Shown here piece by piece: positions 10,391 to 21,767 of a stretch of DNA of 64,000 nucleotides. Position 1 is the stretch's first letter. Each line of letters starts with the position of its first letter. The DNA comes from Nymphaea colorata (Eukaryota; Streptophyta; Magnoliopsida; Nymphaeales; Nymphaeaceae): positions 3,407,544 to 3,471,543 of the forward strand of contig NC_045151.1 of the NCBI RefSeq assembly GCF_008831285.2, written 5' to 3'. The translations under genes and the position numbers were made by a program. The notes beneath the pieces are model-generated. The model was not told the DNA's origin. It saw only the letters and a program-made list of their open reading frames with translations, and searched no databases.

Positions 10391-10712
10391 TTTCCATATT
10401 AAATTTATTCAAGACCATTCATCTTTTACTTCATTAGAAGACAAGAAAATCAAAAACTACCAAATCTAGTTCATAATTTTCATCAATTAAAGAATGAGAA
10501 ACACATACGTTCAACTTTCAACAAAAAAACACTTAGTTAATAACATTTTTTTGTGTAGACCCAAGGACGTAGCTACTTAAGTGCATTCAAATGAGATATA
10601 AGTATAGGTCTATGGTATCTGCACCATCTGAGTTAGGGATCATGTCTGAAAACAAAGTTCATCAGAAGAGATTAGCCACTAAGTGCCTCCTTTCCTACCT
10701 TCATCCTTCACA
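10391..10712. other. Downstream flank of TNL gene 1
   Basis: AT-rich sequence just past the stop codon of the minus-strand TNL gene. It should contain that gene's 3' UTR, but I could not fix a polyadenylation site. Confidence 0.4.
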
Positions 10713-12038
10713 TCAGCTATCATTGACCAGAACAAAACCTGTAGGGAAAATAAGCCGCAACCACTGCATGCCTCTATGCATGCCCCATTCTTTCTTGTGC
10801 TCATCTCTCACAAGAACCACCCATTCCTGATTTTCCACCCTCATAATCAACTTCCACTGGATCTTAAAATGGCCATATGCTTCCTCACAACTTGTGAATT
10901 CCAATCTCCGATATTCTTGTGAATTGTGAGAATGCCAACTCTTTGATGCCATGCTTTCAGGTACTTCAAAGCAATCATCATCTTTGTATTCCTCTTCACC
11001 TCTTCCCTTGACATACAAATATCTCAAACTTCTCATCATCCCCAAGGGAAGGCTTCTTAGTTTTGTGCAGCTCTGTATATTCAATTTCTTGAGCTTCCTG
11101 ATAGATGCCAATGAATCAGGAAGTAACTCAATGCTGGTGCGAGCTAGAAGAATCTCAGTCAGGCTTTTCATATTTCCAATGGAATCAGGTAGTTTTTTAA
11201 ATGATGAACAACCTCTTAGGTCCAACTTCTCAAGATTGGTCAGGTTGTCAAATCCATCTGGTAATACTACCAACTTGTTGCATCCTTGCAAGGATAACTT
11301 CTGTAGGGAACCAAGTGATCCCATTGATTTAGGGAGCTCTTTAATATCAACAAAGTTGAAGTAAAGTTCAACTAGATTTTTTATACTACCAACTGAAGGA
11401 GGTAACATTTTTAAGGACTTGCAATAGCTCAGGTCCAACTTCTCAAGTTTCATCAAGTGGCCAAGAGTATCTGGCAAGCTTTTCAGCTTGTTGCACCCAA
11501 ACATCCATAATCCCTTTAGCTCCACAAGAGAGCCTATTGAAGAGGGAAGTTGTACAAGAGCAACATTAGTTAGGTAAAGCTCGGATAGTCTCTTCATATC
11601 TCCAATGGAGTCAGGCAATGTTTTCAATGATTGACAGTATCTCAAGTTTAGCTTTTCAAGTCTAGGCATTACTCCAAATGAATCTGGCAGCTCTTGCAGA
11701 TTGCTACACCTAAACAAAGATAATTGACGAAGACTTCTGAAAGAACCCATTACACCCCACTGCATTGGCAACATCTGCAGATCAGTGCATCTGGAGAGGT
11801 CAAGGTTCTTAAGAGAACTTAAGCTGCATATGGCATTAGGCAGCCTCTCTAGTTTAGAGCATAAAGACAAGTCTAGCACTGCCAATCTATCAAGCTTCCC
11901 AATGGATTCATCCACTTGGACCAGCTCTTGACAACCCTTAAGAATCAATTTTTCTAATCTGGGTGAGCTTGAAAAGTCAGGTGTCTTCTTGAGATGTGAG
12001 CAGCCACTAAGAATAAGAACTTTCAACTCATTGAAGAC
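10713..12038 (-). CDS. TNL gene 1 exon 4: main LRR and C-terminus
   Basis: Acceptor TTGCTCAG precedes 12038. 442 codons including stop. About a dozen LRRs are followed by a 70-residue tail with FKIQWKL and EWGMHRGMQWL motifs, paralogous to the end of TNL gene 2. Confidence 0.9.
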   Translation of the reverse strand, partial: VFNELKVLILSGCSHLKKTPDFSSSPRLEKLILKGCQELVQVDESIGKLDRLAVLDLSLCSKLERLPNAICSLSSLKNLDLSRCTDLQMLPMQWGVMGSFRSLRQLSLFRCSNLQELPDSFGVMPRLEKLNLRYCQSLKTLPDSIGDMKRLSELYLTNVALVQLPSSIGSLVELKGLWMFGCNKLKSLPDTLGHLMKLEKLDLSYCKSLKMLPPSVGSIKNLVELYFNFVDIKELPKSMGSLGSLQKLSLQGCNKLVVLPDGFDNLTNLEKLDLRGCSSFKKLPDSIGNMKSLTEILLARTSIELLPDSLASIRKLKKLNIQSCTKLRSLPLGMMRSLRYLYVKGRGEEEYKDDDCFEVPESMASKSWHSHNSQEYRRLEFTSCEEAYGHFKIQWKLIMRVENQEWVVLVRDEHKKEWGMHRGMQWLRLIFPTGFVLVNDS

Positions 12039-15000
12039 CTGAGCAAAAAAAGCAGACGAAGACAATCACAAAGAAGCATGTTTCAAAATGATTCAGCAAA
12101 TAACCAAATTGTATTGAATTGGATTGCTTTTAAATAAGAAAGTCAAAGGTTTGAATACCTTCAATGCAACCAATAAAAAAACGATAAAAGTTTTCAGCAA
12201 AAACTGAAAATAGATGTTGAACATAATAAAATAAAATAAACAATAACATGCAAGCCTCAAGCAACTGAAAAGGACTAATTAAATAATATAAAATAAACAA
12301 AATATATCTTTAAACAAAAATGACCTTTATCATGGACACTTTATTCATAGGTTCAATTTTGGTAGGCCTATATGTGCTTATTCAAATTGATTTTAACAAC
12401 ACTGAATATAGAGAAAGGGAGAGAGAGAAAGAGAGATATTCAAACACATAATATGGAAGTGATCTGGATAATTGAATGAGAAGGAATCCATTATTAGATC
12501 ATCATGTTTCAACACATAATATGGAGTTGAGAAATTATAAACAACCAATTTTCACCTTAGAAGGCCACTCTTTTTGTCCCAGAGAAAATGAATAAAGGGT
12601 TCATTCATGACAAATGATTATGTTTTAGTGGTTGGGTATATACATACATATGAACACACATACACACACGCCAACACACCCTGATATCAAGATAAACAGA
12701 ACATTCAACATGAAGATGCAGTGAAAGGTAGCCTAACCTTCTTTCTGAAATAGCATCTTGAGCTCCAAAGCTGAACAACGCTGCTAAGTGACAGGTCAAG
12801 AACTGCAACCTTTTCAAGGCTGAAGCCATTGGGGAGTGATTTTAGTGGACACCCATGCCACTCTAACCATCTCAATCCTGTAGGCATATGTTTGAAATTG
12901 CCTTCAAATTCTGCAAAGTTGGCACGAAGCAGCCTCAGGTTCATCATTCTGGCAAAGGATTTAGTTTTCACACGTCTTTTGCTGAGTAATCCTCTAAGGT
13001 CAACTACAATGCCTTCAATATTTCCTGTTCCCTGGCAGTAAAAAGCTAGTTTGCTTGACAAAAAGTTTGTCAACATACGAAAAGTGAAAGACCAAGTTAA
13101 CTGTGTTTTACTGATCCCTTACCTTTTGATTATCCAATACATCAAGCACTTCATCTGTAACCCACAGCCTGCTACACAAGCCTGGATTGAAAGAGCTATT
13201 TTCTCGAACAATACCTTTCCCCAGTTCTCGAAGTTGGTCATGCATTTCCAACCTGTTCTTATCAATTTTGACAAGTGACCTGTGCTGCAATACTGTTATC
13301 GCTAGAGATGCATAGAAGCCACAGCTCTTCAATATATCAGTTACCCGATCCTTAGTCGGGCTAATGAAAAAACAAGCAAGATCAAGAAATATTTTTTTCT
13401 CTTCAGGATCAAGACTATCATAACTTAGTTTTAGCCTCCTCTGTACGTCATCAAATGGGATATGCTGTAATCCCTCCAACAGATCTTCCCACTCTTTTAC
13501 ATCCTTCTTACCAAATAGAAATGAACCAAGGACTTCAAGTGCCAAGGGAAGTCCACCAGCAGCTTTTATAATTTTATCAGAGAGTTCTATGTAATCATTT
13601 GCCGGTTGACTCTTTTCAAAGGCATGCAAGGAAAACAGTTCAAGAGATTCAACGCGATTCAATTCGCCTGGCTGGTAAAACTCATCCTTGTTCAATTTCT
13701 GTACATTTAGAACATGTTTATATCTGGTTGTAATGATGATTCTACTCCCCCCACAAAACCAATCTCGAGAACCAACCAAGGCATCAAGTTGATTGTTATG
13801 GTCAACATCGTCCAGAACTATGAGAAGACGCTTAATGTGGAACCTACTCTTGATTGTTGCAATCCCTTGACTGACATCAGTTATCTCAAATTTCTCAAAG
13901 TTTAGTATCTCAGAAATAAGTTTCTCCTGCAACAAGATCAAGCCCTTGTATTGCTTTGATGTCTCTCTAATATCTGAAAGGAAGCAACTTGCATCAAAGC
14001 TTTTAAACATTTGGTTATACACTACTTTTGCCAGCGTGGTCTTGCCGATCCCTCCCATGCCATGGATCCCAATCATTTTAACGTCTTCTGTTTCAAGAGA
14101 TAATAATTTCATGACATCTTCCACTCGTGACTGAATTCCAACAAGGTGTTCAACAACATCCATGGTGGCATGCTTCATTGCCCTTAATACCCTCTTAACG
14201 ATTAACTGGATCAACTTGGCCTTATCCCTGCAAGGGAAATCAAAAATTCAGTGTGGAAGAACTGACAAAAAGTAGTCTTCTTTTGTGCGTGTGTCTGTGT
14301 GCTTCTGTCCGTAAATGGTTGATCGCATCAAGAGTAATAAAATAAAGTTCATCTCCGAGTTCGTAAACTTGGTTGACGATTCAACAGAACTCCAAGCCTG
14401 CAAAACGAAGAAAAAAATATGCAATGCACTGAAGAAGACCATTAGAAATGTTGGTTGATAATCGTCCAAACAAGCTCAGTGAATTGCGACTCTGATATTT
14501 GAAATGAGATTTAAATTTTCTTCTTGATAAGTTTCTAGTTTTTTCTTTTCAATATTACAATAAATTATAACAGTAGAATGACGAAGGCCAGACTTAATTC
14601 AGTCTGTTTTCAAGAATGTGCCCAAATTTCAGCAGATCAACATGAAACATACACTTAAGTTTTCAAAATTTCAGCAGAACTGCATTCCACTTCAAAAAAA
14701 TTAGTACTTTATGAACGACCAAAAACATCGGTAAAGGAGGAAAGAACATAGGTAAAACTTTTACTGACGTTTACAATGGACTCTATCGTCGACATTTTCA
14801 TTGCACCTATCATCGACATTTTCATTGCACCCATCGGTGTAGATATCTTTACCAACACGTGGCTAACATAGTTAAATAAACTTTTAACAATGTCGGTTGA
14901 ATGTCGATAATAGTTTTAGCGATGCTTATTCTAATTCGGTGATAATTTTGACTGACGGTGGATGAAAGTAAAGATTTTTATGACACTCGTCTGGATGTCG

Positions 15001-17002
15001 GTAAAAAATAGATAGACGTTTGCTTTTAGCATCGGTAAATCTTTGACCGATGTTCTCTTTAATGTCAGCAATAATCTTCATCAACACATTTCCACGTGTC
15101 GGTGAAGATGTGTAACATTTTTCTAATTGATGATTAAAATTAGTTTCGAAAATCAGAAATATATCTGCAAAAAATATACCTACTTACAATAAAACCATCT
15201 AAGTTACATGTCCAAAACTAAACTAAGCAAAGATATATATATATATATATATGTTATTTGTTCGAAGTTCGAAATTGTATTATACCGAAACTTAATAACT
15301 AAATTCAAAATTATAACCACAAAATAAATGAGTTTATGTACATATCCACAGTGTTATAACCTAAAACCAAGAATAAAAATTGCTTCCACAAATGTCATCG
15401 TTAAGGTGGCAATATCAGGCTATGGACAACACCTTGCAGAATACAGGGCCTGACCCTCTGGCGACCTTCTGGCGAAATATTGGTTGCCAACTCGCATAAA
15501 AAATACTTGCCATGGGGATATTTCTAAATAAAAAAAGAAAAAAATATTGGTTACTTTATTGAAATATCAGCTAGTATGGAGCTGAATCGGCCCCACATTA
15601 AAGCACTTTTCTTACAAAAAAAAAAAAATGTTGCCGTGAGAGAGAAAAGTGAGATCATTTTCTTTTTCTTGGAAAATAAATTGCGGAAAAATTTGGGCAT
15701 GCGAAAAAAATCACCACTCAATTTATTAAATTAACAAACAAGTGCTTAACTTTAGAGACAAATTAGTAAAGAACTGTGCATTAATTTTTGATGTAAAGTA
15801 AGTTAATAACAAACATACCTTATGCTAAAAGGCACAAATTTCTTTCATCAATTTGACATATAGTAAATCCAGATGATCAATTTGTTTAAACTGAAGATCT
15901 TTTGAACACATTTTTTTATTCGATTTGGATTTAAGATCCAAGGACATCAAACTCAACAAAAAAATCTACAAGAATAAAAAAATCAGTCTCTCACTAAGCC
16001 AATTTCCCGATCTTCCTAATAAAGTTGGCGCAGAAAGATGGCGCACCCAACAAATATGCACCAAACAAAGGAGGGTGGAAGTGTTTTTGAATTTTTTATA
16101 AAAAAAGTGGATAGTTTAAACGTTTTCACTTTCTTTATAATCCCTTTCTACCTTTAATATATATATATATATATATATATTATATTTTAATAAACATATT
16201 TTGATATCACCCCTATGCATGGGTTAAGTGAGAGAAGTTTTCGATTTTAAGCATCGACTTCGACAGAAGCTCCTCAAAACTCGGAGTTTGAGTAGCCAAC
16301 ACACCAAAAGAAAAAGAGAAATACTATTAAAATTGTAGAAAGAAATGTCCTTTTTAATCTTTCCACTTTTTTTCAATTCTCTCTTTTTGTCTTTACAAAA
16401 AAATTTCTTTCTATCAAAACGGAAGACCGTATTTTTACCATTAACCATGACACAAAATTTTAGTATATAACCAGGTTCCGAAAACTCGACCCTGGTCATC
16501 GTAACTCGAAACCGATTTAGAGCACAAAAGAGGGGAGAAAGAGAGCTTACCCATCTCCGGCAACATCAGCGACGACATACCCAACAATCTCGCCCACTTC
16601 CTCCATCGCCTCCCTCCACCCCTCCACTGTCCTCCCGTCCAAACGCAGTTTGTGGTCACGAAACGCCGGTTCGAAGGGCCCCCTCTGCCGCCGCACGTCG
16701 GAGGGATCGACGCCATAGAAGACAGGGAGGATGATCTTCTTTCTGGCAACGAACTCGGATAGCTCCCTGAGGCACCGCCTGGAGTATGCATAGCTGCTGC
16801 AGAAAATGGGTATGCAAACGGACGACGCCTCGATCGCATTGGCCTCATCGGCGCCACCATCCCTGCCGGCAGGCCTCACCCGGACGTCTCTTTCATGGAG
16901 CGCCTCAATGAGCTGCTCTGCAAAGATCCCGCTCCCCTTATCTCCCCTGCCGAAACTCAATAAGACATCGAATTCGACGGCGGCAGCGGAAGAAGATGTC
17001 AT
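10713..17002 (-). CDS. TNL gene 1: TIR-NB-ARC-LRR disease-resistance protein, four exons
   Basis: Exons by eye: TIR 17002-16551, NB-ARC 14227-13123, first LRR 13031-12738, main LRR 12038-10713. All junctions are GT-AG and phases agree (2, 0, 0), giving about 1,058 residues. TIR spans 10-145, NB-ARC about 175-500. Visible NB-ARC motifs: P-loop GMGGIGKTT 207-215, kinase 2 LIVLDDVD 286-293, GSRIIITTR 311-319, GLPLAL 376-381, MHD 479-481. LRRs follow to about residue 990, with the pattern LxxLxxLxLxxCxxLxxLP, then a short C-terminal extension shared with TNL gene 2. The role is intracellular pathogen recognition and immune signalling. The TIR is unusual: it keeps the catalytic-position Glu (E80) but has R in place of W in the SxWC motif, a lost RGEDTR motif and a shortened BB-loop region. 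It could be functional but non-canonical, or decaying. Confidence 0.9.
12738..13031 (-). CDS. TNL gene 1 exon 3: first leucine-rich segment
   Basis: 294 bp, 98 codons, phase 0 at both ends. Starts GTGNIEGIVVDLRG and includes NLRLLRANF and LRWLEWHGCPLKSLP, the conserved start of TNL LRR regions. Acceptor CTGCCAG, donor GTTAGG. Confidence 0.88.
13123..14227 (-). CDS. TNL gene 1 exon 2: NB-ARC
   Basis: The acceptor TTGCAG precedes 14227 and the donor GTAAGG follows 13123. 1,105 bp: one base completes the split Gly codon, then 368 codons. All NB-ARC signatures are present; MHD is followed by Q where many TNLs have L or V. Confidence 0.9.
14688..15115. mobile_element. CACTA-like transposon end fragment in TNL gene 1 intron 1
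   Basis: It begins CACTTCAAAAAAA, a degenerate form of the CACTACAAAAAA terminus, and then shows many short direct and inverted copies of a (t)cggtaaa / accgatg motif. The same terminus and motif set occurs at 59742-60160. These subterminal repeats are the usual transposase-binding regions of En/Spm-type elements. No second end or transposase is seen. Confidence 0.6.
15116..16550. other. Rest of TNL gene 1 intron 1
   Basis: AT-rich intron sequence with (TA)n tracts at about 15232-15252 and 16158-16181. No gene or transposon terminus was recognised. Confidence 0.5.
16551..17002 (-). CDS. TNL gene 1 exon 1: divergent TIR domain
   Basis: ATG at 17002, donor GTAAGC after 16551, exon ends in phase 2. 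FDVLLSF replaces the usual YDVFLSFRGEDTR start. From AL to AIE there are 20 residues against 26 in TNL gene 2. VLPVFY-like ILPVFYGVDPSDVR is well kept. The exon is GC-rich compared with its surroundings. Confidence 0.88.
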
Positions 17003-17204
17003 GAATCGCGAAGATCAAACAGAGGGAGAGAGAGTGGGAGAGAATGGAGTGAATGCTACTAATGCATTATTAAAGGAGTCACAAGAAAGAGAGTTTACGT
17101 AGAGGTGGGGATGGAAGGAAAGAAGATTCAGAGGGAGGGAAAGGTTGTGAGGCCATTTTCGTGCGAAGAGGGAATGGTATCAGAATAAATGCAGCCTTTT
17201 GCCC

Positions 17205-17210
17205 TTTATA
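17205..17210 (-). promoter_or_regulatory. Candidate TATA box of TNL gene 1
   Basis: TATAAA on the minus strand, about 200 bp upstream of the ATG at 17002, a plausible distance for a plant 5' UTR of roughly 170 nt. No transcript evidence is available. Confidence 0.45.
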
Positions 17211-20086
17211 ACTTGCCGAATATGTGAAGCCCATCTCACACATCAGTAAAAGGAATATTTATTATATTCGAAGAGTTGAATGCTGCCATGACTATTTAAA
17301 TTAAAAAGATTTCTTTCCAAAAACCGTCACTAAATTTATATCAGCTTCGATTTATCATGCGTAACATGTATCGTGGTTTTAATAATAATAATTTATTATC
17401 TTTTTAATAATAAGTTTTTAAATTTTATTTAATCGAAAAATTATTTTGTGTAGAGACTTTTGTTTTAAAATTTTAAAATAATTTTTATATAAAAAATGAT
17501 AATTCTAATCACTCAACCATTTAACGAGGAACATGTGATCCAAATGATGGACGTTTAATAGACAAAAAAAAAAAAGATGTCATCTCATATTAGTTCACAA
17601 GTTGTTATCAATCTTTTCTCTCAATCATTATCTATTTCATATGCACCCTGCTTAGATGATTAAACCACTATATATATATATATATATACACACTCTTTGT
17701 AGTAGGAATGTCAACTGAACAAATACATATCCATGTTCTAATGCAAATAAAGAAAAATTTATATATTTTATCTAAAATACAATTACTATTTTCACAATTG
17801 AATCCAATTTGGAATACATCTTTAGATTCATAAAAGAATGCAACCCAACACCCAATTTGGATGCTAATACCTTAAAAACTGACTTTCCAACCGTATTGAT
17901 ATTAGATATAGGAAACTTTACCTGACCATATTGATGTTTATTATCTCATTAGATATTTATTTATCACTAAACCCGAACCTAAATTCGATCTCATATAACT
18001 TTTTTCAAACTGAATCCAATCCAAATTCTTACTTAGATGCTAATTTTTTCACATCCAAATTATTCAAAACAATATGGTCAGATGGCTTGCCAATGGATGA
18101 AGGAAGGAAGTTCTTTTTCTTCAGGTTCTCTTGTTACTCGATAACCATTGGTTTAAGTAATAAACTTAAAATATAATATCAATATAAAGCTGGACCGGTG
18201 GCCGGATACGTTGTTTTAGCGTTTATATAATCATTATGGTTTTAGGCACACCATAAAAAGTCTATTACATGATTGATTTTATTTTCAATTAAATATAAAT
18301 TGGTTGTAGGGCAAGTTGCCTTGTGAGAGATGGATATATGTGACAGAGAATTGTTCTTCATACATCTTTGGCCAAGCAGCTTTGCTCTGCTGCTCACTTG
18401 TCTCGTCAAACAAATATACATAGAATGAAAAAGGAAGGAGGGTTACAGTATTTTAAAAAAATATATATATAAAGAAATGCAGATTTTAAATTTTTAACTT
18501 TTTTTATAACTCTTTTTGTCCTAAAAAAGGCCTTCTTTTTCATATTCATGGGTGCTTTGGTCATTACACATGTCTGTGAACAGTTTTTTTTGTTCATAAT
18601 GAAAAGAACATAACCAGTTTCACTCTAGAGCTTTCTTTTACAGCTACATGTTGGTAACGCCTTTGGTTGGAGTTTAACCAGAAATTTCTTTTTTTTTTTT
18701 TTTTTAGTAAACAGAAGCAATAGAAAATTTAACTGGTTCTGGCCTCAAAGCCACAGTGGCCGTCCAGGCCAGTGTCACAAAAATTTGAAAAATAAATTGA
18801 GAATCTCGCAGGCTGTTGATTTGACTCAACATTTTAGCTGATTCGATTGCGAATAGATAAACAAAATATGACATTCATTTAAAAAAAAAAAATAAATTCA
18901 AACAATAGTTAGAAATTGAATAAATTGTGAATATGTAATATTAATTAATATTAGCATGTTTATTCTTTAAAAAAAATTAAATTTAGAAAACATAAAATAT
19001 TTCAACGAATGACACAGTTAAACGATGGGTAACACATGACATCTCGGTATCAACCAATTAATTAAATGGGTTTGCTGCTAATTGATTTGATTCGATTGGG
19101 CCAATTGAGACAACATTGGTCGACGCCTTCAAGGGTTCCAATGTCTTTTAAGATTTAGTGCCGTAAGATGGATAACTCATAATAAAGAAGGAGAAAGGCA
19201 GCAAGCAAGTAAACGCTTTTCAGAGGAAACATATTAATTTATTTGAACACTTTTCTTCATGAATTTGATGGGCATCCGTGTTGGTATAAGTCTACTTGAT
19301 TGCTTAACTTAAATCAAGGCAATTTAATCCATAAATAAACATTTGTGCCTTTTCTTTTTTGTTTTCTAAGGCCGGAGAAAGAAAAAAGAGAGGGGGAGAG
19401 AGAGAGGGCCAACTTGCTCCTAAAGGCCAAAAGTTTATGGTAATTTGTGTACGTACCTATCCGACCAATTATGTTAAACCTCCATAAAACAGGAGAAAAA
19501 GTTCTTATTATCAAATGTTTTCGAAAATATTAGTTTACCCTTTTTCTGAAAATTATTCTACCCCAATTACTAACAAAAATATTTTTTATTTTTAAATCAG
19601 CTCTAAAATATCAGCTAATTAGAGAAGAACATCTATGTACTAATTCAGATAACTCTTGATCAATTTAAACTCATTCTCCCTCTCTCTCTCTTTGTCTCTC
19701 TCTTCCTCCTGCTTGTGTTTTTTGCTTAATTTTGTTCTTTGCGGATTGTTTTGTATTTAGGGGACTTCTTGTCCCCAAATTTTGTTATATATTCCCATTT
19801 TATCGGCTCTCTCTCTCTCTCTCTCTACAAATACATGCATTCTTATATCACAGTGTTCTCTTGTGGATCATTGAACTGTCAACAATTAATATGACACCAA
19901 CATTATCAGTCACCAACTATTACAGCACCAGCAGTATTTGATAATTGATTTCGAATTAAAAAAGAAAACAAATTAGTTACTGTCATGCCCTAATATTTAG
20001 AAAGCTTATTGGGTATCAATGAAGAGAGTTTTCAGACAACAATGCAGTTTGGTGTTCACCCATTTGGCTTACCAATTGGGACACCA
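17211..20086. other. AT-rich intergenic spacer
   Basis: Holds a (TA)n tract near 17669-17690, several homopolymer A/T runs, and CT-rich stretches near 19677-19705 and 19808-19827. Open frames are short and show no known domain. I see no gene in it. Confidence 0.5.
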
Positions 20087-20306
20087 GGGGTCGTTTGGCA
20101 AATAGAACGTTGTGAGAGTGTTCCATTTGCTAAAGAACTCAAAGGGTCGCTTCACAGCAGTAAAACATGATTACTGTCTTGTGAATCTTTGAAATGAATT
20201 AGATGAATTAGATAGATTCATGAAACACTACAACAAACAACTATTCTCGTTTTTGTGATAGATTTATGGGATAATAACAATGTGTTACTGTCACCAAACA
20301 ACCCCC
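20087..20306. mobile_element. Small inverted-repeat element (MITE-like), ~220 bp
   Basis: It starts GGGGTCGTTTGGCAAATAGAAC, and the reverse complement of its end starts GGGGGTTGTTTGGTGACAG. These are imperfect terminal inverted repeats of the kind common in plant hAT-like MITEs. A second one follows at 20339-20604 with AGCTGTTT ends, and a third fragment lies near 20684. No clean target duplication was found. Confidence 0.5.
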
Positions 20307-20338
20307 AAGAAACTATTTGGGCATGTACAATAACTTTA

Positions 20339-20604
20339 GAAGCTGTTTGATTGCGCAGCAGCACATGAAAATGGAACAGAGGCATTCTGTTTATGAAAAA
20401 ATGAAACAAACGTTGGACATGCAACAGTAGGAACGCCCAATATGGGGAACAAGAGTATAAAAGTATTATATATTCCACAACGTCCCATGGCTGCTTGGTG
20501 GAATGGCTGGTGTTGCATTCTTTTTGAAGTTCCATGAAGTTGCCCCAAGTTTTAGAGCAGATACATGGACAGTAACATCCTATTACTATTCCTAAACAGC
20601 TCTT
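20339..20604. mobile_element. Second small inverted-repeat element
   Basis: Ends AGCTGTTTGATTG and, reversed, AGCTGTTTAGGAATAG. A 135-codon minus-strand frame crosses it but has no recognisable domain. Confidence 0.35.
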
Positions 20605-20947
20605 TATGTTACTCATCAACCTCAAATATTAGCTAAATTCATTATATACTTTAAAAAATGTTTCATGAATCTGTTCATTTTTTTTTGGGTTGATACTTCC
20701 AAACAACCCCAAAGGACCATACTGCTTGTGAGCCAACCAAAGGACTGCAAGCCAAAAGGTGTCCTGCTCACTCTCGCAACAGACACTCTGCTGTTCACGT
20801 TTTTTTATTTATGGATTACAGTATCGGTTGCTTCTCCTGAAATTATACATTGTCAGTTAGATTTCCATAAATGTTATATCCATATATTAATGAACCAGAC
20901 CCCTATTATACATACATTAATTGAGGATAAAGTGTTCCACTAATTGG

Positions 20948-21759
20948 TAGGCCTGGGTGTGGGCCGAGCTGCCATCGGGTACCCGGTATCTGGCCCGAGT
21001 CCGGGCTGAGAAAACCGGGTCTCAGGTCGGGCCCGGGTCCTGGCTGAGAAAACCAGGTCTTGGGTTGAGAAAACCGGGTCTCGGGCCGGGCCCGGGCCAG
21101 ATGATGCAGCTCGGGTCGGTCAGGCCCGACCCGATCCGGCCCGTTAACTCACAGACTCCATCTCGACTTTTAGGGCTTTCTCGTCGAGGATGGCATTGAG
21201 TGGATGGGTTGGGGATATCGTCGTCAAAATCGAGCCATCGGCGTTTCCGAGGAGAGGGGAATCAGAGAGGAGGGAGACGGAGGCGGCGACCTCAGAGGAG
21301 GTGAGGAGGCGGAGGAAGAGAGAGAATATGGAGGAGGAGGAGCAGCGGACCCAGGGTCAAGGTTTTCGCGCGGTCACCGTTGTCTAAATCGAGCCGTCGG
21401 CATCGGCGTCGAAATCGCCGTCGTCAAACAGGAGGTGAGGAGGTGGAGGGGGAGGAAGGCACTCGATAACAGGTGGTGAGGGAGGAGGAGGGCACTCAGG
21501 CAAGGAGGGCACTGGTTGGGGTTGCAGTGGTGGTGAGGAGGTGGAGGAAGAGAGAGAATATTGAGGAGGAGGAGCAGCCGTATGTGGCGATGGGAGAACC
21601 GGAGAAGGAGAAGGGGAGGTCGTCGGGAGGAGAAGATTCTGGACACCATCGCTCGGATGAAGGGTCAAACGGGCCGGGCCGGGTCGGGCCTGAGCCAGAA
21701 TCGAGGGTATCGATCGGGTAAAAGCCGAGCCCGGGCTTCCTGCCCGACGCCCAGGCCTA
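20948..21759. mobile_element. hAT-like non-autonomous transposon, 812 bp, GC-rich
   Basis: The element starts TAGGCCTGGGTGT and ends with the complement of TAGGCCTGGGCGT. It is flanked by a perfect 8-bp duplication CTAATTGG at 20940-20947 and 21760-21767. An 8-bp duplication is the hallmark of hAT elements. Near both ends lie many CGGGCC/GGGCCCGGG motifs; the middle is a purine-rich GGAGGA stretch with an internal duplication. No transposase is encoded. Open frames on both strands here are by-products of base composition. Confidence 0.85.
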
Positions 21760-21767
21760 CTAATTGG

